NCBI GenBank assembly: GCA_025603075.1
Contig: MU626262.1
Coordinates: 62,001-126,000 of the forward strand
Direction of reading: 5' to 3'
DNA from: Neoconidiobolus thromboides FSU 785
Lineage: Eukaryota; Entomophthoromycota; Entomophthoromycetes; Entomophthorales; Neoconidiobolaceae
Length of the DNA stretch: 64,000 nucleotides
Notes under the pieces: model-generated
The model's input: the letters and a program-made list of their open reading frames with translations, nothing else
What the model was told of the DNA's origin: nothing
The model's database searches: none
In this document: in pieces, positions 33,575 through 45,574 of the stretch
How positions within the stretch are numbered: position 1 is the first letter of the stretch
Layout: each line of letters opens with the position of its first letter
Position numbers and translations under genes: made by a program

Positions 33575-35467
33575 TTAGCACTCCTTGAAGTCGGAATGGC
33601 TTTGATAACTTTGTTGAGAATAGCTGGATTGTTGAGAACAGTTAGATTGGTGTTGAGAGTAATTTGATTGTTGTTGGGAAAGGTTAGATTGTTGGGAGCA
33701 GTTAGGTTGTTGTTGAGGATAACTGGGTTGCTGGTGAGGATGACTATGTTGTTGGGAAAGGTTTGATTGTTGTTGAGAATAGTTAGATTGTTGGTTAGAA
33801 TTGCTAGTTTGTGAGTTTTGGGTCAAGGTACTGGTGCTGCTTGCAGATGATTGACTACCAAACTGGGCTTCAGTAACACCTGATCCCATTGCTGCAGTTG
33901 AAGATAAGCCGCCAGTAGCTATAGCAACTAAATTATCGACGTATTGGGCACCAGACCATTTTTGGTGAGAAAGTGTTTCTACACTGTGATGACGCTCTTT
34001 ACGTTGAATGGTCTCAACATAAGCCAACATACCACGGTTAGCAAAATCACGGGCAAAGAGGTCAATTGCAAGAGAATTAGCATGGAAACCAGCTAAAGTA
34101 ATGAATTGCCATACATAACCTAAGCGACCTAAATCAGTAATAAAAGATTCAATTTGAGTATCATTCATATTAGCGGCATCCCAGTTAAAGGATGGAGAAA
34201 GATTGTAAGAAAGCATAGCATTTGGATAAACGGAATGGACACCTTGAGCAAACTCTTTAGCTTGGCTATAGATAGGAGCAGCTGATTCCATCCAAAGCAT
34301 ATCAGAATATGGTGCATAAGCAACGGAACGAGCAATAGCACATTTCACACCACCATTGAGACGGTAATATCCTTCTTTAGTCCTAGGAAGATCCCAATCC
34401 CAGAAGGTTTCAAAGCCCATGGATTTAGCTAATTCACGTGCTTCATAGTAGCTAAGCTCTTGGGAACGGCAATTCCATTTGGAAAGGTTAGCTTCTACAT
34501 TACTGCAATTAGCTTGACGGATTTTACGAGCAACAGCCTCAGTAAAGGTTACAAGGTCAGCCTCATCAAGCCATTGTTCTTGAATGGCATGAAGTTGCTG
34601 AGCTGTTTTACCAGCTTTAACAGCTTCTTCTAAAATAGTAACAAGAGGACGTAAGCAGTTGTTAGTAGTACCTAAAATAAATGGATGATCACGACGGTCA
34701 ATATTACTGGTGAGAAGCTGAGCAGCTTCAGCATCAGTACGGGAAACAAGGATAGTTTCAGCATTCATAATATCAAATTGAGCACGGATAGCAATAAGAC
34801 GAGAAATATGTTCAGAAACAGGAACTAAAACTTTACCTCCCATATGACCACATTTCTTAGTACCAGCAGCTTGATCTTCAATATGGATACCAGCAGCACC
34901 TCGTTCAACGAACATTTTAGCAAGCTTCATGACAGCGGTTAAACCACCATGACCTGAGTCAGCATCAGCAATGATTGGTCGTAAGAAATCAGTATATGGA
35001 ACTGTCTTTCTTTGTTCTGAAGTTAAACCGAAACGCTCTTCACGTTGCTTTCTATCATGGAATAATTGAGCACGGAAAAGTTGATCTACTTTATTTGGTA
35101 CAGTATCCATTGGATAATCAGCAAGATCTGGTCCTGGTTCATTGGAGGTGGAAGCAGTAGAAGAGCATTGCCATCCAGAAACATAAATGGTTTCGTGATA
35201 TTTGGCCATTTGAGTTACTTGAACGGGGTCAAGAGCACCAAAGGTGTAAGCGGTAGTACGACTACGTTGGTGACGTTTTAAAATAGCCCATAACTTTTTT
35301 GCTTGAGCATTGGAAGGGTATTCGATTTTAAGAGTACCACGTTTGGATATAATGGATTGAGGAGAATATGGGCGCTTTAAATGAGAGAAACGGGGGGATG
35401 CCCACCAGGTGCTCAACTCCTTTAATTCTTGATCATAGCAGCATTCATCGTTATGGAATTGAGTCAT
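33575..35467 (-). CDS. ICL1: Isocitrate lyase, copy B, with Gln/Ser/Asn-rich tail
   Basis: 630 aa; intronless. Isocitrate to glyoxylate plus succinate, glyoxylate cycle. Active-site motif KKCGH at 204-208 within [17 protein letters not shown]. The catalytic part ends at about residue 535; the remaining ~95 residues are a low-complexity tail of [10 protein letters not shown] and [12 protein letters not shown] repeats ending DFKEC. Copy A lacks this tail, and isocitrate lyases are usually about 530-560 aa. No PTS1-like C-terminus is visible. Residues 1-86 differ from copy C at about 17 positions, while 87 to about 352 differ at three. The tail is prion-like in composition; any role in assembly or location is inference. 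Confidence 0.93.
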   Translation of the reverse strand: MTQFHNDECCYDQELKELSTWWASPRFSHLKRPYSPQSIISKRGTLKIEYPSNAQAKKLWAILKRHQRSRTTAYTFGALDPVQVTQMAKYHETIYVSGWQCSSTASTSNEPGPDLADYPMDTVPNKVDQLFRAQLFHDRKQREERFGLTSEQRKTVPYTDFLRPIIADADSGHGGLTAVMKLAKMFVERGAAGIHIEDQAAGTKKCGHMGGKVLVPVSEHISRLIAIRAQFDIMNAETILVSRTDAEAAQLLTSNIDRRDHPFILGTTNNCLRPLVTILEEAVKAGKTAQQLHAIQEQWLDEADLVTFTEAVARKIRQANCSNVEANLSKWNCRSQELSYYEARELAKSMGFETFWDWDLPRTKEGYYRLNGGVKCAIARSVAYAPYSDMLWMESAAPIYSQAKEFAQGVHSVYPNAMLSYNLSPSFNWDAANMNDTQIESFITDLGRLGYVWQFITLAGFHANSLAIDLFARDFANRGMLAYVETIQRKERHHSVETLSHQKWSGAQYVDNLVAIATGGLSSTAAMGSGVTEAQFGSQSSASSTSTLTQNSQTSNSNQQSNYSQQQSNLSQQHSHPHQQPSYPQQQPNCSQQSNLSQQQSNYSQHQSNCSQQSSYSQQSYQSHSDFKEC

Positions 35468-36850
35468 TGTTTTATTTTTTCAAGTTAAAAAAGAAAACGA
35501 GTATTAAGTTGTTAAACTGTCAATGTGACTGTTTTATACTCTTTTTAGCATTATTTTTGCTACATCATCTTTATTCAGATTACATGTGAATTCTTAAAAC
35601 ATTGACTTTTTACGTAACAATTTCTCGTTTTAAGCTGTTTAATTGGCTATGTCTTTGGCTTTCTTTTTCAATTTGGTTGATTTCGTCTTTATTTTTTTAT
35701 TTATCCACTCACTAAATCCTTCAGTTTGTTTGGTTAAGTTCGGTTTCAGTTGTAGTTGTAATAATTAAATTTTAGTTATTAGAGCTAAATATAATTTTTA
35801 ACATTAAATATGTTATTAAACACATCTATTGTTTTATATATATATTAACAAAATACTGAAGTCCTACTCTTTTGATATTCTAAAAAACATGATCTATTAT
35901 ACTTAACACATTAAGTATCTATAATGCCAAAATAACTAAAAACTAAACTAAAGAACATGGAATTATCCATCATTATATATTTATAATCTAAACTTAAAGC
36001 TAGTTTGTAAATACTTAACTCAATATTGTAAATCCTGATTTTCTTTATAAATAAGTAAAATATCAAATGCAATAGTTCATACTTATTAACTCAATGACCC
36101 TGGTATAATGTATGCTCTTTTTATTTAATATAATAATTACAAACTAAATTTAAAAAATGAGGATAATTTTTTTAGTTTCATCACCTTTGCCATTTTTTAA
36201 GCGCTATTTGAGTAGAAAAATTACAAGTAAAATTCCCAAATAAAAAAACACGTCTTCATATATTAGTACCGTTATTAATAATGATAATTGCCTTTAAATA
36301 ATTTTAATTAAAAAAGTAATTTACAGTTCTTTCTACAACGCAGAATGACAAAATATTTATTATATTAAATAAAGAAAGCTAAAGTAATGATAAATAAAAG
36401 TACGGGATGTTAGTTTTCTATAATTCTTGTAAAATGGTATTTTATATTATGAATAAAACATTGAATTCTTTATTATAAAATAAACAAAAGTACTATCACT
36501 TTTCAATATTAAACAGATCAATTTATATTTTGCAAAAATATTGATAGAAATGAAGTTCTATAAATAGAATTATTTTGAGCTTGTATTATTGGTTAAATGT
36601 AAGATAAACCAACCAGCAATTTGTAATGATAAAAGTTATTCTCAAGTAGCTTAAGTTTTAGTATACCAATAAGAAGCTTTGAATTTTAATTCTAGCTTCG
36701 TTTATTAGTCAAACAAAAAGGTAAAGCAAAAAGGCATTGGATATATTTAAGGATAGTAAAAATTTGTAACTCATTTGCTGTGAAATATTATTAATAAAAT
36801 AAAACTTTTTATATTTTTCAAGTAGTAAAAAAGATTAAGTTTATATAAAG
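35468..36850. other. Intergenic between divergent isocitrate lyase and NAP1; one MITE
   Basis: Must contain both promoters. Only the MITE at 36158-36258 is recognised. Confidence 0.5.
36158..36258 (+). mobile_element. MITE, diverged 101-bp copy
   Basis: TGAGGATAATTTTTTTAG ... AAACACGTCTTCA, TA at the right only. Core TTTTTTAAGCGCTATTTGAG conserved. Confidence 0.75.
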
Positions 36851-38486
36851 ATGGACATTTCAGGTAATAAATATAACTAGAAGCAAAATTGATTTAGTTA
36901 CTAATCTAGGTAAAGGTAGAAAAAATATGGTTGCTCCAACCCCAAACAACACCCCTTTAAATGCTGCTCCCATCTCTTCTTCTATGGCTCCTAATTTACC
37001 AACTATGGAGGAAGATGAAGGTAAATAAATAGTTCTTAAATTGAAAGTATGAATATTTATATATATATTATAGTATTAAATTTAGAGCAAGGAGGTGCTG
37101 GGTTTCCAAATGCAGCTTTAGTAGAAATGATTCAAGTAAACTTAATATTAGCTATGGTGAATCAATATTAACATATATTTAGGGAAGGTTAGGTTCATTA
37201 ATGGGAAGAAAATCAGGATATGTCAATTCATTACCAGAAGAAGTTCAAACACGTATTAATGGACTTAAAGGATTACAAGTAATGAATATTACTAGTTTAT
37301 TTGCCTGATTACTTATTTATTTTAGCTTAAACAAGCTGAGTTAGAAGCCCAATTCAATAAAAAAGTATTTGATTTAGAAAAAGAATTTTTAAAACTTTAT
37401 CAACCATTATTTGAAGAAGTAAGTTTAATTTATTATGGTTAATGAATAATGGTTTAACAATTTAGCGCACTAAAGTTATTAGTGGTGACAAAGAACCCAA
37501 CAGTGAAGATATTGAAGCTGGTAAAAAAATAAGAGAGGAAGAAGAACAAGAAGAGGTAAATTAAATTTGAATTAATAAAACTTAAAGTTAAACATAATAA
37601 TAGGGAGAGCCATTAGACAGTACTCCAAAATCAAATGAAGTTATGGATGGTATATTATATTAATACGGTTGTATAACTAATGCTAATATCAATATCAAAT
37701 AGGTATACCTGAATTCTGGCTTACTGCATTAAAAAATCACCCAGGAGTAGCAGATATTATCAATGATGATGATGAAAAAGTCCTTAAAAAGTTAGTTAAT
37801 ATTGAATATAGATTTTTGGAAAGCGATGAAGTAAGCCTCATTAAATCATTATTATAATTGTATTAATTATTCGCTGTTAGGCATTCGCTATTGATTTCCA
37901 TTTTGATGAAAATGAATATTTCAAGAATCGTACGCTTACAAAAACATACTATTATACACCATCAACCGATTTTGGAGAATATATATTAGATCGTAGTGAA
38001 GGGTATTTTAGTCATTTTATTTCAATAGCATGGTATTAATTTTGTTTCTATTTAGCACTGAAATAGAGTGGAATAATGGGAAGAATTTGACTATGGAAAT
38101 ACAACAAAAGAAACAAATTAATAAGAGTAATTCATTTTAATATATAATTAATAACATTAATATTTATAACTATTGTAGTAACCCATGAAACCAGAATAAT
38201 TCAAAAAGAAATTCCAAAGGATTCCTTTTTTACATTTTTCAGTCAAATTCCACAACCCAACCCAGAACATGAAGACTTTGAGGAACAAGAAAATGCCTTT
38301 CAACAAGCTATGGAGGCAGATTATGCTTTAGGAGAAGAATTTAAAGTAAAAATCATACCCCATGCTATTGACTGGTTCACAGGTAAAGCATTAGCTTATG
38401 ATTATTCAAATGACGTTCAGTATTATGATGAAGATGATGAAGATGAAGATGATGAAGATGATGAGGATGATTTGAAGTTTGATTAA
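36851..38486 (+). CDS. NAP1: Nucleosome assembly protein NAP1
   Basis: H2A-H2B histone chaperone. Eleven exons: 36851-36863, 36910-37020, 37086-37135, 37183-37278, 37326-37418, 37466-37555, 37604-37649, 37703-37830, 37881-38002, 38056-38126, 38179-38486; every junction is GT-AG and in phase, giving 375 aa. Introns are about 46-65 nt. The first exon is only 13 nt (MDIS plus one base), giving the start MDISGKGRKNMVAPTPNNTP, which resembles the yeast NAP1 APTPHNTP start. Family blocks: GRLGSLMGRKSGYV, KKVFDLEKEFLKLYQPLFE, GIPEFWLTALKNHP, FFTFFSQIP and IPHAIDWFTGKAL. The acidic tail (YDEDDEDEDDEDDEDD) is typical. Confidence 0.93.
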
Positions 38487-39075
38487 GATGATGAGGAATA
38501 ATTTTATTATTAATAAATTTCTAACTTTTGCTTTTTTTCTATTATTTAATCTTCAATTTAATCTTTTAGTAACTGATGCTATAAAATGAGTTTGGTTTAC
38601 AAGAATTGTATTAAATAATATTACGTGATACAAGTATTAGCTTGATATTGCTTTATAAGCGCAAATAAAAAACATCAATGATCAAATTAATGACATAAAC
38701 ATAGTTTTACAAATTTTAATAAATTCTATTTTAGTTAGTATTATTTCATAAAATAGTATATTAACTCCATTAATTTAAAATATGTTATCTTTGAAACATA
38801 CATTGATTAATTTTACTAAATAGTCGCATTTAATATTCGATATTCGGCCAATAAAATATACTTTATAGTTTTAAAGTGCCTAGCATTTTAAAACTAATTG
38901 GACTACAATAAGCCTTTTTTCACCCCTATTTTAATGACTAACTTCCACTAATTTTCCATTATCCAATTAAACTAAGCGATAAGCTAAGTTCATTTTATGA
39001 ATATGAAAATCAAAGATTTCAAAAAATAAATAAAAATAAAAAATTAACAAGGTTTGATCTTTTTTAATAAACAAA
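38487..39075. other. Intergenic, no gene seen
   Basis: Spacer between NAP1 and the kinase gene, AT-rich. Confidence 0.5.
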
Positions 39076-40518
39076 ATGTATTTAGGTAATAAGTTTTATA
39101 TAAATATAATGGTAATAATACTAATTCATATTTTAGTAAAAAAGAGTTCAAGTTTATCAGGTTTTTTAACAAAGCCTCCATCAAGATGGAACCATTGCAA
39201 TAAATATATGAGGCTTAATCAATTCTCTACTTGTTCAAAATTAAGCTATAATGAGCACGGATTTTATATTAACCAAGTTTTAGATACTTATACAGGAAAG
39301 GAGATTAAGAAACTAACCTTAAGGCAACTTATATTTTTTGGAAGGAACTTAAATGAAGAGCGTCTATTAACTTCAGCTAATTATGTAAGAACGGAACTAC
39401 CAGTACGTATAGCACATCGCATCAAAGATTTTCAAAACCTACCATTTAAAGTAGGTATCAATCCATATATCCAAGAAGCATATCAACTTTATTGGGAAGC
39501 CTTTGATCAATTAAAAAAGATAAGAAATATTGATACTTTAGATAAAAATATAGAGTTTTGTAAAATTTTAAATGGTTTACTTAAAGAGCACTTAGTTGTT
39601 ATTTCAAAATTATCTCTTGGTATGGCTGAATGTTCTCCGTATTTACCTCCTGAGCGTATCGATGGCTTTATGCATAAAGCTTTGACTTCTAGAATTGCTA
39701 GACGTGTGGTTGCTGAGCAACATATTGCCTTAACAAGTCAGTTTCAAAAAGAATTAATTGATAACTCTAAAGTAGGTATTGTTTCTATAAATTGTGATTC
39801 TTTATCTACTATAAAAAAATGCTCTAAATTGGCATTGAAAAATGTTGTTGATTCTTTTACTTGCTCAAGTGGAGGCAAAGTGCTACCTAAGGAAGTTATA
39901 CCACAGCTTATTATAAACAACGAAACAAAAGCTGGGTTTCCATTTGTACAAGACCATATAGAATATGTATTGTTTGAAGTATTAAAAAATGCATATAAAG
40001 CAACTATTAGCCATGCTTTATCTACACCAGATAGCTCTTATAGGGCACCACCAATTCAAGTAGCTATTGCAGAGGGATCAGAAGAAGTTGCCATAAGAAT
40101 ATCGGATTTAGGAGGCGGCATTCCCTTGAATTACCTTTCATCTTTGTTTTCATTTTCAAGATGTGATCAAGAGAGAAGAAATGCGCTTGGAGAGTTCCCT
40201 AAATTGACGGCTAAAGTGGATATGGATTTACCAATCACACATAAATTAAATAAAGAAGAACTTCAACAAAATAATTTAGCAACTCAATTTTCAAAGACAT
40301 GTTTCAGTAAGCTAGGAATGGGGTTACCAGTATCGCGCATCACTATGCAATATTGGGGTGGAAATTTAAACATTAATACTTTGCCAGGGTTGGGTACTGA
40401 TGTTTATTTAAGGTTTCCTAATTCAAGAATTGGTGCCAAAGAGCACCTTGCTTTTGATCCCCCTATGTTAGATCAACATTATCCTACCCAAACTCTTGCT
40501 GCCGCCGTTGCAAAATGA
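39076..40518 (+). CDS. Mitochondrial PDK/BCKDK-family protein kinase
   Basis: Kinase of the GHKL fold that inactivates a mitochondrial 2-oxoacid dehydrogenase (pyruvate or branched-chain) by phosphorylating E1-alpha. 480 aa, intronless. The regulatory helical part includes PFKVGINPYIQEAYQLYW (123-140) and LTSRIARRVVAEQHIALTSQF (203-223), the family phosphate/His-like block. ATP site: N-box EVLKNAYKAT (301-310), G1 DLGGGIP (344-350; DRGGGI is usual), G2 KLGMGLPVSR (412-421), and GLGTDVYLRFP (438-448). The N-terminus starts with a hydrophobic stretch before a Ser/Lys-rich presequence-like region, so the true targeting start may be slightly internal. Pyruvate versus branched-chain specificity cannot be decided. 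Confidence 0.88.
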   Translation: MYLGNKFYINIMVIILIHILVKKSSSLSGFLTKPPSRWNHCNKYMRLNQFSTCSKLSYNEHGFYINQVLDTYTGKEIKKLTLRQLIFFGRNLNEERLLTSANYVRTELPVRIAHRIKDFQNLPFKVGINPYIQEAYQLYWEAFDQLKKIRNIDTLDKNIEFCKILNGLLKEHLVVISKLSLGMAECSPYLPPERIDGFMHKALTSRIARRVVAEQHIALTSQFQKELIDNSKVGIVSINCDSLSTIKKCSKLALKNVVDSFTCSSGGKVLPKEVIPQLIINNETKAGFPFVQDHIEYVLFEVLKNAYKATISHALSTPDSSYRAPPIQVAIAEGSEEVAIRISDLGGGIPLNYLSSLFSFSRCDQERRNALGEFPKLTAKVDMDLPITHKLNKEELQQNNLATQFSKTCFSKLGMGLPVSRITMQYWGGNLNINTLPGLGTDVYLRFPNSRIGAKEHLAFDPPMLDQHYPTQTLAAAVAK

Positions 40519-41012
40519 TTTTATTCCCAGAACCATTATTTAATATTTTTAATTTAAGTCTCTTTCTATTAATTCGTTTTAAAATATATATAAAGTAGTT
40601 TTTTGTATTTTTAATATTTTAATTTTAATTTTTTTACATTATTTAAAAACTATTAATGAATTATATCTTTTTATAATCTTAAAAGACGAGGCCTTAGATG
40701 TTTGTTGAGTCGTTGAGGCATATGTTTTGTTTTCTCTTTTTTCTATTTTTTTAAAGGCTATTTATTTAGAGATTGTTACAACTTTCAAGAATAGATGGTT
40801 GTAACTATGGTAATTTCCTTTTTGTTTAAGGATATAGTTAATAAATTGCTTGTCTTTTTAATGCAGAAAAATGGACAATAAACGAAACCAAAAAAGATAT
40901 ACCTACCTGTGCCATAAAATTGATCATAATACAATCAAAATATAGCTACTTTCATAAAATTTGAAATAGAAATAAAAATAGTAATTGCTGAATAACTTAA
41001 AAGATTTTTAAT
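40519..41012. other. Convergent intergenic region
   Basis: Nothing recognised between the kinase and the MIR-domain gene. Confidence 0.5.
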
Positions 41013-41570
41013 TTAACCAAAACGAGTACCGAAAACATTGTTAGGGTCATTACGATCACCTGAGAAGGTAGTGACTTCATTGGAGTTATTGAATTTAACG
41101 TTATGAGAGTGGAGATAAGCACCAGTACCTTCATGACGTAAAACAAAACGATCATTGGCGTGCCAGTCACCACCGGAACCGTCTTGTTTTTCGACAATCC
41201 AGTTATCGTTATTATCAGAAGCGTTATCATTACCGAAGCAAGAAACTTCATTTTGACCTGAAGATGGGGAACGTACGTTATGAGAATGTAACCACTTGAA
41301 GGTAGCCATGTGGTAGATACGTACTTTTGAACCATAAGGTATACGATTACCGTGTGGGATATCTTGGCCGTAAGGGGTAACTACTTGCCACCAATCTTCA
41401 TGTTCAGCATTTTGAGAAGCAGCATGAACAATTTGTTGGCTGGAACCACCTTGGTAGTTTTGGGATGAGGAACGAATATAATAACCAGTTTCTAAATGGC
41501 GTAAGCAGATTTTAGAGCCGATATGGACGTTATGGTCGTCACCAATGTGATTAAAAACTGGGAAAGGCAT
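41013..41570 (-). CDS. MIR-domain protein
   Basis: 185 aa, intronless, made almost wholly of MIR repeats as in SDF2 and the loop of protein O-mannosyltransferases. Three units: IGSKICLRHLETGYYIRSS (about 17-35), YGSKVRIYHMATFKWLHSHNV (79-99) and NDRFVLRHEGTGAYLHSHNV (138-157), each with the typical LRH...YLHSHN pattern. No signal peptide or ER-retention motif, so it is probably not an SDF2 orthologue in the ER; a cytosolic or unconventionally secreted beta-trefoil protein is possible. Codon use is less AT-biased than its neighbours, often a sign of high expression. Confidence 0.85.
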   Translation of the reverse strand: MPFPVFNHIGDDHNVHIGSKICLRHLETGYYIRSSSQNYQGGSSQQIVHAASQNAEHEDWWQVVTPYGQDIPHGNRIPYGSKVRIYHMATFKWLHSHNVRSPSSGQNEVSCFGNDNASDNNDNWIVEKQDGSGGDWHANDRFVLRHEGTGAYLHSHNVKFNNSNEVTTFSGDRNDPNNVFGTRFG

Positions 41571-42633
41571 GTTTGATAGAAATAATAATAAAAAATAATA
41601 AAATGTACGGAGCTTTTACCTTTTTATATTGCTTTTGGGTAGTATTACTAGGATAGATTTGATGACATTTCATTAAGTATGATTGGTTCCTATTGTTATA
41701 ACTATTTATTTCCTTGTTATTTATTAATGATTGGAATCTATGACGTAGCCTAAGTTTGACTTAATATCCTCTATTTATTCTTACTTAAATCATAAGCCAC
41801 TAATTATTTTTGGCCTTATTCTTGGGCAAATTCTTTTTATTAACAAAGTGACTTTTTCATTAATATAATAAAGTATTTGATAATCAATGAACACTGGTAA
41901 CATATAATATATAATATATCATAATAAAATAATAATATTATAACTAGTTTTGTTTTTTATTTAGTTTTTTAGTTTTAGTTTTTTATTTAGTTTCTTGTTT
42001 AGTTTTAGTTTTATTTTTCTATTAGCTAATGCAATTTAAGTGGGATTTATGTTTCAGACAATTCTTAAGTGTGAGTGTTTGATGCTAAATTGTTTAATTT
42101 TACTGAATTGCATTCTTCAGTTTAATTAAACAGCAGTAGTTATTTGGTTCAAACAAATATAGCAGATAGTAAAACTGTACAATAAACTAATAAAATAATA
42201 TAGTGTTTTAACGAAAGGATTCAAACTATTTATCATTACTTTTAAATTAAAAGCTATGATTTTAAATTTTATTTTATTTTATTTTATTTTTATTTTATTT
42301 TTATTTTTACTAAAAATAATAAAATGACAAATTTATAAAGCTAATTTATTTCATTTAATACTGATTGACTATTATTTATCACTCATGTTTTTGACAAAAT
42401 ATCGTTAACACTAGAATGATTTTAGTTTATCTATGGCTTTTTTGATCTATTGTATTTACTTTTTATTTAATAATAATATTTTTATTATTTCTAAATTTTA
42501 ATAAAAATCCCAAATTTTTTAAATGAACCTAACATCAGAACTGCAATTAATGCTAGCCAATCAAACCCAATCATTAGGTTTTTATAGATGAGATAAGATA
42601 AATGAATATTTGACAAACTACGATATTTTAAAG
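41571..42633. other. Intergenic with T-rich simple repeats
   Basis: Between divergent MIR-domain and NDUFB9 genes. Contains TTTAGTTTT-type repeats (41951-42020) and an (ATTTT)n run (42266-42308). No gene. Confidence 0.5.
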
Positions 42634-43006
42634 ATGGGTTACACATTACCAAAATTAACACATACTCAATATATACAACGTCTTTATAAGCGCTCCCTTA
42701 AATTAGCTTTAGATTGGCATGTTACCCGTGATGTATGGCGTAAGGAAGCATTAAACATCCGTTCTCGCTTTGAAGCTAATCGTGGAGTAAGTGCTCCTAA
42801 AGACATTCGTGCTTTGATCCAAAAAACAGAAGCTGAATTAGAAGAACGCTCTCATCCCGATCCTCATATTTGGATTACTGCCCCAGAAGGCACTAAATGG
42901 GAAAGATTTGGGGTACAAAAGCCTATTGTAAGTTTTAATGGTTGTAATTATATAAATTATTAATAGTGTTTTTTAGTTTTTTAAGAGTACTTATAAAGAG
43001 GAATAA
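42634..43006 (+). CDS. NDUFB9: NADH dehydrogenase subunit NDUFB9 (complex I, LYR protein)
   Basis: Membrane-arm accessory subunit of mitochondrial complex I. Exons 42634-42927 and 42977-43006 join in phase (GTAAGT...TTTTTTAG) to 107 aa. The LYR-type motif RLYKRSLKLALDW lies near residues 17-29, followed by RSRFEANRGV, the ELEERSHPDPHIW block that matches HPQPYIF of the animal protein, and GTKWERFGVQKP. I chose ATG 42634 because the upstream ATG at 42602 meets a stop at once. A short C-terminal exon is predicted by eye. With NDUFA8 it is the second complex I gene in the window. Confidence 0.87.
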
Positions 43007-43596
43007 ATTTACTAAAGAATTTGTTAAATTACTATTATAGATTTTAGTTACTGGTAAATAGTTCGATTTATATTAATTTTAAAATGAATTTTCTATTTTA
43101 CTAACTTTATAGGGTTAATTTAGGTCAATTTATTTTTAAAGTTAAATCTCAATGTTTTGCCAATATTTTTTCTAATTAAATCTATATAATATGCTAATTA
43201 ATTATAAAGGAAAGTATTTAGGAACAAAAACTATGTTAGATGTAAATGTGATTTAAATTAAAGATTGGTCAGAGTCAAAGACATTAAAGTGGGAATAGAA
43301 GGGAAATTAATTTAGGACTAGAATTCTGAAATAAAGATGATAAAGATGAGTACTAAGTACTAAGATTTGTTATTATGGAAATGGGTATAGTATACAATCG
43401 TGTTAAAAAACGAGTCAGTATAAATTAATCTAGAAAGAATTGTTAATTTCATTTGTATTTTTTGTGTTAGAATAAATAAATTGAAAGCTATATGTTTAAA
43501 TATTAAATATTTTAAAATAATAAAAAGCACACATTTTATAAAGGCTTTGATATGTTGTATCAAAAAAGCTAGACTAAAATTAATTATTTATTTATA
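43007..43596. other. Convergent intergenic region
   Basis: Nothing recognised between NDUFB9 and the trypsin-type protease. Confidence 0.5.
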
Positions 43597-44520
43597 TTAA
43601 AACATATTCCAATCGATAAATTCCTTATAGGCAGATATCCTAGTAAATAAACCAGGTACTCCTTTTTTACCGCATTCTCTACCAAAGGAAGTAATTCCAT
43701 AAAGAACTGGTGAATTGTTCTCATCATAGCCTATCAAGGGACCTCCACTGTCTCCCTTACATGCATCTAATAATATTAGCATCATTTAAATAGACTAAAT
43801 AGCATATAGCTTACCTTGTGATTTTTCTTTAGATCCACCAGCACAAAGCATGATTGAAGATTGAAAATCATTGTATATATTTTTGACCATTGACTCACAT
43901 TTTTTAGCTGTTACAAGTGGCAATTCAACCTGTATAAGCTTATCTGAAATTGAAAATTCATCCTTTGGATCAGTTCTGCCCCATCCCATCGCAAATAATT
44001 GAGTGCTATCCATGTTATCTATTTTATCCGTAGCAAAAGTAGGAAACTCTTTTACTTTTGTTTCTCTATCTAGCTTAAGGATAAGGAGGTCTGAATAAAT
44101 CATAGAAGGGGTATAAGCATAGTCAGTATGAAGGATTCTTCGAATAACTTTAAAGTCTTCACCCTGGTCTTTAGTTTTATTACTTATATTAGTATAGCCT
44201 ACTCGAACAATAACGTCTTGGGTACAAATTTCGTTTAAACTTAAACAATGACCAGCAGATAAAACAATATCAGAGGCTATTAATGTACCACCACAAAAGT
44301 GTTCCCTTTTAGAATTTGAAATTGAAACCATCCAAGGAAACTTGTTTTTGGTAACTTCAATACCACCAATAATTCTAGCATCGTCTTGCTTTAATGATTT
44401 ATCTGAGAGCCCATTGTTGGTGGTCATGTTATAACTTGGTTCCAGCTTTGGCTTTGCAATCTTAGCCTGTAATAAATTGCATAACGCTAAAAGCCCGATT
44501 GTAGCACTGCTAACTTTCAT
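43597..44520 (-). CDS. Secreted trypsin-type serine protease (S1A)
   Basis: 291 aa from two exons (44520-43815, 43766-43597; 49-nt intron, phase 1). Signal peptide (residues 1-19), a propeptide to Arg49 and activation at R-IIGG (Ile50). Catalytic His91 (LSAGHC), Asp144 (YSDLLILKL) and Ser242 (GDSGGP) are present. Asp236, six residues before the Ser, gives trypsin specificity for Lys/Arg. Paired cysteines fit the S1 fold. Trypsin-like proteases are prominent in entomopathogenic and saprobic early-diverging fungi and would act extracellularly alongside the lipases. Confidence 0.92.
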
Positions 44521-45574
44521 TTTAAATAAACTACAAAGATTTGATTAACTAACTCATGGATTTAATAATAAATTGAAGAACATTCGAGGAGGAATTGTAT
44601 TTTCCAAATATGTTAATATTCGTAAGCTAATGTGGTTCAAAATAAGTTAATGTGGTTCAAAATAAAGTTAACTTTATAAGTCAGCTATAAACTATTTTTA
44701 AAATTTACACAATATATATACTGATCTTTCATCTATATTATTGTCCCTAGGTCCAATTATAGAAACAACTCTCATAGAATTGAAATAGCACTTAGAAAAT
44801 TAGCATGATATTATATAAGGATGACATGTAAATCTTGAGTGAATATTCTTATTGAGAACTTAACTTTGATTTTTATAAAATTTAATATCTTTTGTTAAAA
44901 TCTATTTTGTTAGTAATATTCGTTTTTTACATTAAGTTTGTATAGCTTGAACATATTTAATATAATATTCAAAGGCTCAAAAACTTTTAGGTCACATATT
45001 TAGTATTAAAAATGACGAATATTAAGAAATATTTTTTATTTATCTTGAAAAAAGTTGATATATTCTAACATATTTTTTATATTATAAATACATTAATTAC
45101 ATATTATAATAATACTATTAAGATAGACCACTGAATTTCAATTATCCGATGTGTTAATTAAATAAAAATAAGATGGAGATGTTATTTATAATCAAGATCA
45201 TACTTTTGACTTGTGCTATTATGTTTTAGCTGACTGTTAATCCTTTTTAAATTTAGTGTTTAAATAAAATGAGCAATTTCATTAATACTATTAAAATACA
45301 AGTTAAAATAGCTTGTACAAGGAAATTTCAAAACCATCTCTTTTTTATGTTTATAGAATTTTTCACAATTAGTCGATTTATCTCCTTAATAAGGAACATT
45401 ATTTTATGCCTAACAATATAAATTTTTAAAAATTTATTAGCGGTTTATTCTAAAAATCAAAGGAAATTTTTAATATTTAAAGGGTTATTTTAAATTCGTA
45501 TAATTGAAAGCACTTTTAAGAAATCCAGATTGGAGAAGTGATAATTTGGTGTTAATTATAGTTAAATAGTCATA
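44521..45574. other. Intergenic, no gene seen
   Basis: 1 kb of AT-rich sequence upstream of the protease and downstream of PEX22. A short direct repeat (TTAATGTGGTTCAAAATAA at about 44629-44665) is the only structure noted. Confidence 0.45.

Noticed and set aside
42266-42308. Possible origin or structural element at the (ATTTT)n run
   Set aside because: Simple repeats of this type are expected in sequence this AT-rich; no other evidence.
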